Source: an uncultured Flavobacteriaceae bacterium
Lineage (GTDB): Bacteria > Bacteroidota > Bacteroidia > Flavobacteriales > Flavobacteriaceae
Assembly: GCA_905181615.1 (NCBI GenBank)
Contig: CAJIYH010000006.1
Location: forward strand, 351,001 to 415,000
Reading direction: 5' to 3'
DNA: 64,000 nucleotides
The stretch's first letter is position 1; every line of letters starts with the position of its first letter. The notes below the pieces were generated by a model that saw only the letters and a program-made list of their open reading frames with translations, did no database searches and was not told the DNA's origin. Of this stretch, positions 9,192 to 17,711 are shown in pieces. A program made the translations under genes and the position numbers.

Positions 9192-9965
9192 ATGAAACAT
9201 TTATTAACTGTATTATGTTTTTCTGTTGGATTAATTTCTTGTAACGGAAACCCAGAAAAAAAGAAAACTACTGAACCTCAAAAAGAACAAGCTGTGGAAG
9301 TATCAAACGAATGGACTCTTCTCTTTGATGGAGAAACTTTAAATGGATGGCACCAATATAATGATGAAGGAATGAGTGATCAGTGGTCTGTAATAGACAG
9401 TGCTATGGTTTTTACACCTAAAGAAAACCGAACCTACGGTGACGGTGGTAAAAACATTGTTACTGACAAAGAGTACACTAATTTTGTTTTATCAATTGAG
9501 TGGAATGTTTCTGAAGTTGGAAATAGCGGAATCTTTTGGGGAGTAAATGAAAGCAAAGAATTTGGAGAGCCTTATTTAACAGGCCCTGAAATTCAAGTTT
9601 TAGATAACGACCGTCATCCAGATGCAAAAGCTAACCCTAAGTTTCATCAAGCAGGAGCTTTGTATGACATGGTTCAGCCAACGGCAGACGTATGTAACCC
9701 AGCCGGAGAATGGAATCATGTGGTATTGACTGTGGATCATAATAAGAACGCAGGTAGTGTTGTCTTTAATGGAACAGAAATTGTTACTTTTGCAGTACAC
9801 GGGCCTGAATGGGATGCTTTAGTTAAAGCTTCTAAATTTGGAAACACAGAAGCTTCAAATTATACCCACGCTCCTAAATTTGGAACATTCAGAACAGGTA
9901 AAATAGGGCTTCAAGATCACGGAGATCAGGTTTCCTTCCGAAATATTAAAATTAAAGAATTATAG
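9192..9965 (+). CDS. DUF1080 / 3-keto-disaccharide hydrolase family lipoprotein
   Basis: 257 residues. An N-terminal lipoprotein signal ends at the Cys of SVGLISC (about residue 17), then a charged linker, then a concanavalin-like DUF1080 domain. Family hallmarks are LFDGETLNGWHQ near 46-57, the GNSGIFWGV segment, GPEIQVLDND and the C-terminal GKIGLQDHGD. Members hydrolyse 3-keto-glycosides made by C3 dehydrogenases. As a lipoprotein it acts in the periplasm or on the outer membrane, the same compartment as the predicted GMC enzyme. It is the last catabolic gene of the operon; yicC starts only 7 bases after its stop, so read-through into housekeeping genes is possible. Confidence 0.88.
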   Translation: MKHLLTVLCFSVGLISCNGNPEKKKTTEPQKEQAVEVSNEWTLLFDGETLNGWHQYNDEGMSDQWSVIDSAMVFTPKENRTYGDGGKNIVTDKEYTNFVLSIEWNVSEVGNSGIFWGVNESKEFGEPYLTGPEIQVLDNDRHPDAKANPKFHQAGALYDMVQPTADVCNPAGEWNHVVLTVDHNKNAGSVVFNGTEIVTFAVHGPEWDALVKASKFGNTEASNYTHAPKFGTFRTGKIGLQDHGDQVSFRNIKIKEL

Positions 9966-9972
9966 CATCTGC

Positions 9973-10830
9973 ATGATTACATCAATGACCGGGTTTGGAA
10001 AAAGTGAAACACAAGTTTTAAATAAAAAAATGACCGTTGAAATCCGAACACTTAATAGTAAAAATATTGACTTAAACTTCAGAGTACCTCATTTGTATAG
10101 AGAATTAGAGCCTCAACTGCGTGGAATTTTGAATAAAGAACTAACACGTGGTAAAATTGATGTTTCTGTATATATTGAAGGAAATATAGCAACCAATACT
10201 TCACAATTAAATAAAGAGGTGATTGATGATTATATAACTCAACTTAAAGTAATTCATTCGGGTGAGACTACGGAATTACTTAAAATGGCAATTCGTTTAC
10301 CCGATGCACTAAAGACCGAAAAAGAAGATCTTAAAGAAGAGGAAAAAGAAGCGCTTCTTGCTACTTTCTCATCAGCTTTAGCGGATGTAAATGCCTACCG
10401 CCAAAATGAAGGTGCTGTTTTAGGAAAGGATTTTACAAAACGTATTGAAGTGATTCATAACTTACTTGAAGAAGTAATAGAAATAGACCCTGAGCGCAAA
10501 GAAAAAATAACCCTGAAGCTTAAGGCGGCATTGGATAAGCTTGTAGTTGAAACCGATGAAAATAGATTAGAACAAGAATTAATCTATTATTTAGAAAAAT
10601 ATGACATCACAGAAGAAAAAGTTCGCTTAACAAATCATCTAGCTTATTTCAACGAAATCATGGGGCAAGAAGAACCTAATGGTAAAAAACTAGGGTTTAT
10701 TGCACAAGAAATGGGGCGTGAAATTAATACCATAGGATCAAAAGCTAATCATTCTGGGCTTCAAAAAATTGTAGTTCAAATGAAAGATGAATTAGAAAAG
10801 ATAAAAGAACAACTACTTAACGTACTCTGA
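9973..10830 (+). CDS. yicC: YicC family endoribonuclease
   Basis: 285 residues beginning ITSMTGFGKSE, the family's highly conserved start, and ending in an NTIGSKANHS segment, also conserved. YicC proteins are endoribonucleases implicated in small-RNA turnover and stationary-phase survival. Cytoplasmic. The gene abuts gmk with no base between the TGA and the next ATG, the common yicC-gmk pairing of many bacteria. It could be transcribed from the sugar operon promoter or from an internal promoter that I do not see. Confidence 0.9.
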   Translation: MITSMTGFGKSETQVLNKKMTVEIRTLNSKNIDLNFRVPHLYRELEPQLRGILNKELTRGKIDVSVYIEGNIATNTSQLNKEVIDDYITQLKVIHSGETTELLKMAIRLPDALKTEKEDLKEEEKEALLATFSSALADVNAYRQNEGAVLGKDFTKRIEVIHNLLEEVIEIDPERKEKITLKLKAALDKLVVETDENRLEQELIYYLEKYDITEEKVRLTNHLAYFNEIMGQEEPNGKKLGFIAQEMGREINTIGSKANHSGLQKIVVQMKDELEKIKEQLLNVL

Positions 10831-11400
10831 ATGAAACAAGGAAAATTATTTGTTTTTTCAGCACCCTCCGGTAGTGGAAAAACAACCTTGGTTCGTCATC
10901 TCTTGACTCAGAAAATTCCTCTTGGTTTTTCTATTTCTGCTACATCAAGAGAAGTCCGTGGTGCTGAAATTGAAGGAATAGATTATCACTTCCTTAGCTT
11001 GGCAGATTTTAAACAAAACATAGCTAAAGGTTCCTTTGTCGAATATGAAGAAGTCTATGCTGGTGTTTTTTATGGAACCCTGAAGTCTGAATTGGAACGT
11101 CTTTGGAAACTAGGCAAACATGTTCTTTTTGATATCGATGTAAAAGGGGGGCTTCGTATCAAGAAACAATACCCAGACCAAACCTTAGCGATCTTTGTTA
11201 AGCCTCCGTCTAAAGAAGCTCTAGAAAAGCGCCTAAGAGGAAGAGGTACAGAGGATGAAGATGCCATTAAAACTCGTCTAAACCGCGCAGAAAAGGAGCT
11301 TAGTTTTGCCACACAGTTCGATAAGATCATCATAAACGATGACTTAGAAAAGGCTAAAAAGGAAGTCTTAGGGCTAGTAGAAGCTTTTATTAATTCCTAA
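10831..11400 (+). CDS. gmk: Guanylate kinase
   Basis: 189 residues. The P-loop APSGSGKTT is at 11-19, and the GMP-binding region includes SATSREVRGAEIEGIDYHF and the YEEVYAGVFYGTL segment. It catalyses ATP plus GMP to ADP plus GDP, an essential step in nucleotide supply. Length matches the family. The start codon directly follows the yicC stop, so the two are coupled; nadD follows 21 bases later with what looks like its own promoter. Confidence 0.96.
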   Translation: MKQGKLFVFSAPSGSGKTTLVRHLLTQKIPLGFSISATSREVRGAEIEGIDYHFLSLADFKQNIAKGSFVEYEEVYAGVFYGTLKSELERLWKLGKHVLFDIDVKGGLRIKKQYPDQTLAIFVKPPSKEALEKRLRGRGTEDEDAIKTRLNRAEKELSFATQFDKIIINDDLEKAKKEVLGLVEAFINS

Positions 11401-11409
11401 GCAAAAACC

Positions 11410-11417
11410 TATCTTTG
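11410..11417 (+). promoter_or_regulatory. Bacteroidota -7 promoter element of nadD
   Basis: TATCTTTG matches TAnnTTTG. Only four bases separate it from the nadD ATG at 11422, so transcription would begin at or next to the start codon, giving a leaderless message. No clear TTTG -33 box is seen at the right spacing. Confidence 0.45.
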
Positions 11418-11421
11418 TGTT

Positions 11422-12003
11422 ATGAAAAAAATTGGACTCTACTTTGGAACTTTCAATCCAATCCATATTGGTCATCTTATTCTTGCAAATCATTTTGCTG
11501 AAACAACAGATTTAGATGAAGTTTGGTTTGTTGTTACTCCTCAAAATCCAATGAAAAGAAAAGATTCTATTCTTGATAATCATCACCGACTAGAACTGGT
11601 TTATAAAGCTACGTATGATTATCCAAAACTTCGCCCTTCGGATATTGAATTTGGGTTACCAATGCCCAACTATACAATCAATTCGCTCACACATTTAGAA
11701 GAAAAGCATCCCGACAAGCAATTTGTCCTACTCATGGGAGAAGACAACTTGGTGAGTTTTCCAAAGTGGAAAAATTATGAATTGATTTTGGATCGTTATG
11801 AGCTTTATGTTTATCCTCGGAAAACTGATCGGACGATACCAAAACCGTTTCAAAATAATCCTAAAATTAACTTAATTAACGCCCCTCAAATTGAACTTTC
11901 ATCTTCAGCAATTAGAAAGGCAATCAAAGCGAATCAAAACATCCGTCCATTACTCCCTCCAGAAAGTTGGTTGTATCTGGATGAAATGAACTTTTATAAA
12001 TAA
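11422..12003 (+). CDS. nadD: Nicotinate-nucleotide adenylyltransferase
   Basis: 193 residues. The nucleotidyltransferase motif GTFNPIHIGH is at 9-18 and the C-terminal SSSAIRKAIK matches the ISSTxIR signature. It transfers AMP from ATP to nicotinate mononucleotide, the penultimate step of NAD synthesis. Cytoplasmic. It is the last gene of the yicC-gmk-nadD group and converges on a glycosyltransferase gene with only three bases between the stop codons. A TAnnTTTG box ends four bases before its ATG, so it may be transcribed separately as a leaderless mRNA. Confidence 0.95.
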   Translation: MKKIGLYFGTFNPIHIGHLILANHFAETTDLDEVWFVVTPQNPMKRKDSILDNHHRLELVYKATYDYPKLRPSDIEFGLPMPNYTINSLTHLEEKHPDKQFVLLMGEDNLVSFPKWKNYELILDRYELYVYPRKTDRTIPKPFQNNPKINLINAPQIELSSSAIRKAIKANQNIRPLLPPESWLYLDEMNFYK

Positions 12004-12006
12004 AAT

Positions 12007-13284
12007 TTAGTTTAAAATTTCTTCAATTAAACGCTTGGTCAATGCTTCCCTACTCCACTTTTCTAGACTAGGAAATTCGTTATAAAGCGTGTCTTTTTGG
12101 GAGATTACAGTGTCTATAAATAAACGCATCTCTTTTAAATTACTCTGGTCGAGCATCACAGCTGCAGTTCCTTGTTCTAAAAATTTTGCTGCTTCCGAAT
12201 CAGGGTTACCAATCGAAAGAATAGGAACCTCAGTCGCAATATATTCCAAAATCTTCCCCGAAATCATTTGGGTTTGCGCTCCTATGAATATAAAATTGAT
12301 CAGTAAGTTTGCACTTTTCATTAGCCCAACAGCTTCTTTATGGGAAAGGTAACCGTGAAAAATAGTATCTATTTTTGGAAAAGAAATTTTAATTTCATTT
12401 ATAATATCAGGTGCAATATTTCCTGCTAAAGAAAGTTTTATGGGTTGCGTTGCAGACAAATCATTTAGGATTTTAAACACCCCGTTATAAGGCTGATTTT
12501 GGGTTAACAAGCCTGTATAAACAACATGTAAATAGTGGTGATTTTTTTCGACAGTTCCCCTATTCATTAATTCGGAATCAAAGCCATTTGGTAGGGCATA
12601 GAATTTTTGGGCTGGAGCTTTTTCAATTAAACTCTCATGAAGCCTACCTCCTACTGTAGTAATTATTCCCTGAGCTGCTTGAAGCACCTGCAACTCAAGT
12701 TTCAAATCTTTTGAAACAGCTCGGGAACGCCTATATAAATCTTTGTTATAAAAAACATCCGACCATGGATCACGAAAATCAGCAAACCAATTGACCTTAA
12801 ATTCTTTTTGTAACTGTAGTCCTATTAAATGTGATGAATGAGGAGGTCCAGTAGTTATAATTGTTGTAATCTGTTCTTTTGCTACAATTTTTCTAGCTGC
12901 TTTAAGCGCAAAAGGAACCCAGCCTATTCTTGCGTCTGGTATAAAAAAATTACCTCGAATAAAAGCGGAAAGTTTCCCAAAAACACTTTTTCGTTTTACT
13001 TCTCCTTGTGGAATTCCTTTTTTCTTAGAACCTGTTGTTAGTCTTGAGTACAATTGTAAAGGTTCTCGAGTGCTGGTTTTGATTACTCTAATACCATCAA
13101 CTTCTTGATTTAGGCTTTCATCTAAAACTCCATAGGAAGCCTTTTCTTCATCAATAGTCACAACAATAGGCTCCCAGCCCAGGCTTTTCAAATGTTTTGC
13201 GAAATACATCCAACGCTGAACGCCTGATCCTCCGGAAGGTGGCCAGTAATAAGTAAGAATTAAAACTTTTTTTTGGGTACTCAA
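12007..13284 (-). CDS. Glycosyltransferase, GT4-like
   Basis: 425 residues. The N-terminal Rossmann half opens with KVLILTYYWPPSGGSGVQRW, the usual glycine-rich start of GT4 enzymes, and the middle carries WFADFRDPWSD. The C-terminal half has the donor-binding region (LLINFIF, ISGKILEYIATEVPIL). It probably adds a sugar to a cell-surface glycan or lipid carrier. The start is TTG 13284; an in-frame stop lies just upstream, and no ATG precedes the conserved motif. It stands alone between nadD and a broken lipoprotein gene, so the acceptor cannot be guessed. Confidence 0.85.
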   Translation of the reverse strand: MSTQKKVLILTYYWPPSGGSGVQRWMYFAKHLKSLGWEPIVVTIDEEKASYGVLDESLNQEVDGIRVIKTSTREPLQLYSRLTTGSKKKGIPQGEVKRKSVFGKLSAFIRGNFFIPDARIGWVPFALKAARKIVAKEQITTIITTGPPHSSHLIGLQLQKEFKVNWFADFRDPWSDVFYNKDLYRRSRAVSKDLKLELQVLQAAQGIITTVGGRLHESLIEKAPAQKFYALPNGFDSELMNRGTVEKNHHYLHVVYTGLLTQNQPYNGVFKILNDLSATQPIKLSLAGNIAPDIINEIKISFPKIDTIFHGYLSHKEAVGLMKSANLLINFIFIGAQTQMISGKILEYIATEVPILSIGNPDSEAAKFLEQGTAAVMLDQSNLKEMRLFIDTVISQKDTLYNEFPSLEKWSREALTKRLIEEILN

Positions 13285-13326
13285 GTGCTCATTTTATAGT
13301 GCCAAGATACTAAAACTTTAGGTTGT

Positions 13327-13829
13327 TTAATTTTGAATACGCTGATATTGAATAAAAGAAGAAGTATAAATTCTATCTTGAAAAATAGGATTATTTGGTA
13401 AATTTAAATGGGTAACAAACTCATTTGGTGAGCGAATAATTAATTCAACTTGATCAATATTTAATGGAATATCAGAAAAGTCGGGTTGACCTGTGGGAGA
13501 ATAATTAGTTCTCAATAACTGATCCGAAGTAAGTACGTGTGTACTGTCATTTTTTTGAGTTAATTCAAAGGAAAGTACACAGAAAAATCTATTCTCACAT
13601 AAAGAACCTTCAAAAATTATTATTTCAAATTCATTTTCCCTGAAAGTAAACTTTGTCTCTCCATTACATCCCGCACCATTGCTTTCTTGGGTAAATGGAA
13701 TGTCAGAAGATTGGTGTGTTTTTTTCATAATTCCAAGTCCCGATAAAACTAAAAGGTGTTTCTCCAATTGGTGAGTTGTTTTTTTTACAAAAAGTGAAAA
13801 AAAGTATATAATATTAAAATCAAAGGCAT
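13327..13829 (-). pseudogene. Frameshifted small lipoprotein with a lipocalin-like beta domain
   Basis: No single frame covers this gene, but removing one base from each of two seven-base runs (13797-13803 and 13719-13725) gives a continuous product of about 166 residues. It starts at ATG 13829 with a short hydrophobic signal ending at Cys (TFFTFC), then a Lys/Asn-rich linker and PFSFIGTWNYEKT. The GTW segment and the following alternating strands (TKFTFRENEFEIIIFEG) resemble lipocalin-like surface lipoproteins. The intact downstream frame 13327-13767 would start at a TTG or at an internal ATG and would lack the signal. Either the sequence has two run-length errors or the gene is decayed. The fold call is tentative. 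Confidence 0.6.
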
Positions 13830-13893
13830 AAGAAAGATTTAGGTAAATTAAATATATCCTAAACCATTTATATGTATTACATATTAAAATATA

Positions 13894-14397
13894 CTACTTT
13901 TTAAAAAGGGGAACGGAAGAGCAAGCTTCTCCATAAAAAAGACTCTTAACTACAGGCTGTAATTTTTGAATGAGATAAACAAAGGCACTTTCAGGAATTT
14001 GCTTTTCTGAACAGCCTTTTACAATTACAGGTTTACTTTCGAAAGAACTTAAATCCAATTCATCAATAGCTTTGACAAAAATTTGATGTTCTAAATCTTG
14101 AAGTGATCCCCAAACAATCTGTTTTGTAACTGGATTGAGCTGAGCAGTAATTAGTAAGCTTGCCCAAGCTGGTAAAATGGCATCTGTTGAGCAGAAAAGT
14201 GCTACGTAACAGTCTTTATAAATAGACCAGTCGAATGAAGTAATAGCTGTTCTAAATTCTTTTTCTCGTAATACAAATCCATGATCCAGCCACTGGCTTA
14301 AATCAACTTTAACACGATCGCCAGGAACATAAAGATCCTCTAAATCGAAAGTGATTAGAACACTATTTGCAACTCTATTTACAATTTCATCACTCAT
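13894..14397 (-). CDS. DUF2480 family protein, last gene of the suf operon
   Basis: 167 residues with no signal peptide, starting SDEIVNRVANSVLITFDLED. It resembles the DUF2480 family found in Bacteroidota directly after the SUF genes. It begins 6 bases after the DUF59 gene and shares the operon's direction, so a role in iron-sulfur assembly or in protecting cluster proteins is suggested by position only. There are several cysteines (near VALFCS, IVKGCS and GEACSS), but no CxxC metal motif. Biochemical function unknown. Confidence 0.8.
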   Translation of the reverse strand: MSDEIVNRVANSVLITFDLEDLYVPGDRVKVDLSQWLDHGFVLREKEFRTAITSFDWSIYKDCYVALFCSTDAILPAWASLLITAQLNPVTKQIVWGSLQDLEHQIFVKAIDELDLSSFESKPVIVKGCSEKQIPESAFVYLIQKLQPVVKSLFYGEACSSVPLFKK

Positions 14398-14403
14398 TAT
14401 TTT

Positions 14404-14730
14404 CTATAAAAATCCAAGTTCTAACTTAGCTTCTTCACTCATTAAATCTTGAGTCCAAGGAGGGTCAAAAGTGATTTCAACCTCAGCGTCATTTACTTCG
14501 TTTAAAGACTTTACTTTTTCTTCAACCTCAACTGGGAGGGTTTCAGCTACAGGACAATTTGGCGTTGTTAAGGTCATTAAAATCTTAACATCCCGATCCT
14601 CGTTAACAAACACATCGTATATCAACCCCAATTCGTAGATGTCTACAGGTATTTCTGGATCGAATATGGTCTTGAGAACATTGACTACTTTTTCACCTAA
14701 TTCTTGAGTATCTAACGTGTTTTCTGACAT
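14404..14730 (-). CDS. DUF59/MIP18-like SUF system iron-sulfur assembly protein (SufT-like)
   Basis: 108 residues of the DUF59/MIP18 family. The core is DPEIPVDIYELGLIYDV followed by MTLTTPNCPVAETLP with the single conserved Cys, then the FDPPWTQDLMSEEAK tail. Members deliver or mature iron-sulfur clusters onto target proteins. It sits between sufE (2-base gap) and DUF2480 (6-base gap) in the same operon, which supports the role. Cytoplasmic. Confidence 0.92.
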   Translation of the reverse strand: MSENTLDTQELGEKVVNVLKTIFDPEIPVDIYELGLIYDVFVNEDRDVKILMTLTTPNCPVAETLPVEVEEKVKSLNEVNDAEVEITFDPPWTQDLMSEEAKLELGFL

Positions 14731-14732
14731 AA

Positions 14733-15155
14733 TTAATTAAGTTGAGTTTGAAACGCAATTGCGTACATTTTTATTTGTTTGATCATAGAAACCAAGCCGT
14801 TTGCTCGAGTTGGAGACAAGTGCTCTTTGAGTCCGATCTGATCAATAAAATCAGTATTAGCATCTAAAATATCTTTTGGATGTTGATTTGAAAAAGTGCG
14901 TATTAAGATTGCAATAATCCCTTTGGTAATAATGGCGTCGCTATCGGCAGTAAATTCTAATTGAGTTTCTTTTAACTCTGCATGAACCCAAACCTTGCTT
15001 TGACAGCCTTTAATGATGTTATCATCTGTTTTGAATTCGGGAGCAATTAAAGGAAGTGTCTTGCCTAAATCAATCATATATTCGTAGCGCTGCATCCAGT
15101 CTTCGAACATTGCAAATTCTTCAATAATCTCTTCTTGTATCTCTTGTATGCTCAT
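14733..15155 (-). CDS. sufE: SufE cysteine desulfuration protein
   Basis: 140 residues. The sulfur-accepting Cys is residue 51 in IIKGCQSKVW, the same position as in characterised SufE. It takes persulfide sulfur from SufS and passes it to the SufBCD scaffold. Encoded 21 bases after sufS and 2 bases before the DUF59 gene, so clearly co-transcribed. Length is normal for the family. Confidence 0.95.
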   Translation of the reverse strand: MSIQEIQEEIIEEFAMFEDWMQRYEYMIDLGKTLPLIAPEFKTDDNIIKGCQSKVWVHAELKETQLEFTADSDAIITKGIIAILIRTFSNQHPKDILDANTDFIDQIGLKEHLSPTRANGLVSMIKQIKMYAIAFQTQLN

Positions 15156-15176
15156 AATGCGCTAAGGTAATGCTAT

Positions 15177-16391
15177 TTATTTCAACATTTGAATCGCACG
15201 ATTCAATGCTTTAATCATCATGTCTATCTCTTCTTTGGTATTATAAAACGAAAAAGAAGCCCGAACCGTTCCGGGGATTTTATAAAAATCCATTATGGGT
15301 TGTGCACAATGATGCCCTGTTCTTACTGCAATTCCTAATTTATCTAAAATACTTCCAATGTCGTATGGATGAATTTCATTTACATTAAATGAAATCACCG
15401 CAGTCTTTTGAGGTGCTTCCCCATAAATTTTAACACCTTCAATGGCTTTTAGCTTATCTGTACCATAGTCTAGGAGTTCTTGCTCGTATGCTGCTATGGC
15501 TTCGAGGCCTATCCCATTCATATAATCAAGAGCAGCGCCAAAAGCTATGCCTCCTGATATGTTAGGTGTTCCTGCTTCAAATTTATGTGGAAGATCTGCA
15601 TAGGTGGTTTTTTCGAAACGCACCTCAGCAATCATCTCCCCTCCACCTTGATAAGGAGGAAGTAGATTCAATATATTTTCTTTACCATATAGCATCCCTA
15701 CGCCTGTAGGTCCGCACAACTTGTGAGCTGAAGTGACATAAAAATCTACATCTAAAGCTTGAACATCTGCCTTGATGTGTGGAGCAGCTTGAGCCCCATC
15801 TATTAGTACTTTTGCGTCTACTGCATGTGCTTGCCTAATTATTTCTTCTATGGGGTTTAAAGTTCCAAGTGCATTTGATACGTGGTTTACAAATACCAAT
15901 TTGGTTTTTTCACAAAGCAAGTCGTTAAAAACATCCATTTCTAAAACACCAGAGTGGTTCATCGGAATCACCTTTAAAATTGCACCAGTACGTTCGCAAA
16001 GCATTTGCCAAGGAACAATATTAGAATGGTGTTCCATTGCTGAAACAATTAATTCATCCCCTTTTTTTAGCAATTGTGTATAACCTGAGGCTATTATATT
16101 GATGCTGTGGGTTGTTCCCGATGTCATTATTATTTCATGAGCATGAGCCGCATTAAAATGACTTTTGATTGTGTTTCGAGCAGCCTCATAAGCATCGGTT
16201 GCTTCTTGACTTAGGGTATGAACTCCTCTATGAATATTTGCATTGTAATTTCTGTAGTAATCAGCAATTACATCGATAACCTGATTTGGAGTTTGTGAGG
16301 TTGCTGCATTGTCAAAATAAACTAAAGGTTTTCCGTTAACTGTTCGTGACAGAATTGGAAAATCTTTTCTTATGTTGTTTACATCAAACAT
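15177..16391 (-). CDS. sufS: SufS cysteine desulfurase
   Basis: 404 residues, group II cysteine desulfurase. The pyridoxal phosphate lysine is K224 in TSAHKLCGPTG, and the catalytic cysteine lies in RTGHHCAQP near residue 360. It removes sulfur from L-cysteine as a persulfide for cluster assembly. The gene starts one base after the sufD stop and precedes sufE, so sulfur donor and acceptor are made together. Confidence 0.96.
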   Translation of the reverse strand: MFDVNNIRKDFPILSRTVNGKPLVYFDNAATSQTPNQVIDVIADYYRNYNANIHRGVHTLSQEATDAYEAARNTIKSHFNAAHAHEIIMTSGTTHSINIIASGYTQLLKKGDELIVSAMEHHSNIVPWQMLCERTGAILKVIPMNHSGVLEMDVFNDLLCEKTKLVFVNHVSNALGTLNPIEEIIRQAHAVDAKVLIDGAQAAPHIKADVQALDVDFYVTSAHKLCGPTGVGMLYGKENILNLLPPYQGGGEMIAEVRFEKTTYADLPHKFEAGTPNISGGIAFGAALDYMNGIGLEAIAAYEQELLDYGTDKLKAIEGVKIYGEAPQKTAVISFNVNEIHPYDIGSILDKLGIAVRTGHHCAQPIMDFYKIPGTVRASFSFYNTKEEIDMMIKALNRAIQMLK

Positions 16392-16392
16392 T

Positions 16393-17709
16393 CTATAAAT
16401 CGTGTCCTATGCTGACTCCTAATTTATTAGCAATCAATTTATTAATTCTTGATTTTATCGCTGGAATTTTAACACTTTCTAATACGTTATTTGCAAACGC
16501 ATAAGTTAATAATCCTTTAGCCTCCTTTTTTGGTATTCCTCTAGATCTTAAATAAAACATTGCGTCTTTATCTAACTGGCCAATTGTACAGCCATGAGAA
16601 CATTTTACATCATCTGCAAAAATTTCGAGCTGTGGTTTTGTGTTAATGGTTGCTGTATCGTCTAATAAAATATTGTTGTTTTTCTGAAAGGCATTTGTTT
16701 TTTGAGCAATCTGATTTACATAGATTTTCCCGTTAAAAACTCCAACAGATTTATCGGCATAGATTCCTTTATAATCTTGATGACTCTCGCAATTTGGCTG
16801 TGCATGCTCTACTAAGGTATAATGATCTACGTGTTGTTTTTCACCAATAATGGTAATTCCTTTCATAGTAGAATCTATGTATTCACCTTTTTGGAAGAAG
16901 TTCAAGTTGTTACGTATAAGCTGACCTCCAAAAGAAAACGTGTGAACGCTCACATGGCTTTTAGCTTTTTGGGCCACATAGGTGTTGTCGATTATTGAAG
17001 CATCATCCAAATCATTCTGAACTTTATAGTAATCTACAAGTGCATTTTCTGAGGCAAAAATTTCTGTAACAGAGTTGGTTAGCACCTGATGTTGATTTAG
17101 ACTTTGATGGCGTTCAAATATTTGAACTTGCGCGTTTTCTTCAACAACAATTAAATTTCTTGGTTGCAATAACATTGGTCCTTGATCGCTGGTTGAAAAA
17201 TGAATAATCTGAATTGGCTTTTCAGCAACAACAGATTTAAAAATATGTATGTAGGCACCTTCTTTTGTAAAGGATGTATTCAAAGCAGTGAGACTGTCGT
17301 TTTGATTTGCTATTGTATTGAAATGCTTATCAATTGTTGCTTTGTATTTATCTTTAGAAAGAGCCGAAGACATTAAGCAAACATCTATTCCATCGTGGGT
17401 TGTGTCTGATAAAAAAGGACTATAAATTCCGTCTATAAATACAATTTTATAGGTATCTATATCATACAGAAAATACTTTTTTACATCTTTAAGTTCAATT
17501 ACGGTTTCCTTCTTTGGGAAAATTGAGTAATCGTTTTTTAATAATTTAGCTAAAGAAGTGTACTTCCAAGCTTCATGTTTTTTTGTTGGGAACCCTAGTT
17601 TTTCGAATTGTTTCAAACTACTAGTTCGCATTTCATGAATAGGAGAAGACAAGTCTAACTGTTCTTCAAAAGCCATAAAAGAGGATATTAATTTTTCTTT
17701 TAAGTCCAT
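16393..17709 (-). CDS. sufD: SufD, FeS cluster assembly scaffold subunit
   Basis: 438 residues, right-handed beta-helix core protein of the SUF scaffold. Conserved late segments are KCSHGCTIGQLD and FYLRSRGIPKKEA, both typical of SufB/SufD. SufD pairs with SufB and is needed for iron acquisition by the SufBC2D complex. It follows sufC by two bases. The N-terminal third is divergent, as is usual for SufD. Cytoplasmic. Confidence 0.95.
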   Translation of the reverse strand: MDLKEKLISSFMAFEEQLDLSSPIHEMRTSSLKQFEKLGFPTKKHEAWKYTSLAKLLKNDYSIFPKKETVIELKDVKKYFLYDIDTYKIVFIDGIYSPFLSDTTHDGIDVCLMSSALSKDKYKATIDKHFNTIANQNDSLTALNTSFTKEGAYIHIFKSVVAEKPIQIIHFSTSDQGPMLLQPRNLIVVEENAQVQIFERHQSLNQHQVLTNSVTEIFASENALVDYYKVQNDLDDASIIDNTYVAQKAKSHVSVHTFSFGGQLIRNNLNFFQKGEYIDSTMKGITIIGEKQHVDHYTLVEHAQPNCESHQDYKGIYADKSVGVFNGKIYVNQIAQKTNAFQKNNNILLDDTATINTKPQLEIFADDVKCSHGCTIGQLDKDAMFYLRSRGIPKKEAKGLLTYAFANNVLESVKIPAIKSRINKLIANKLGVSIGHDL

Positions 17710-17711
17710 AT

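Noticed and set aside
13327-13767. Complete soluble protein from a TTG at 13767
   Set aside because: It has no signal and its first residues are out-of-frame reading of the true lipoprotein linker.
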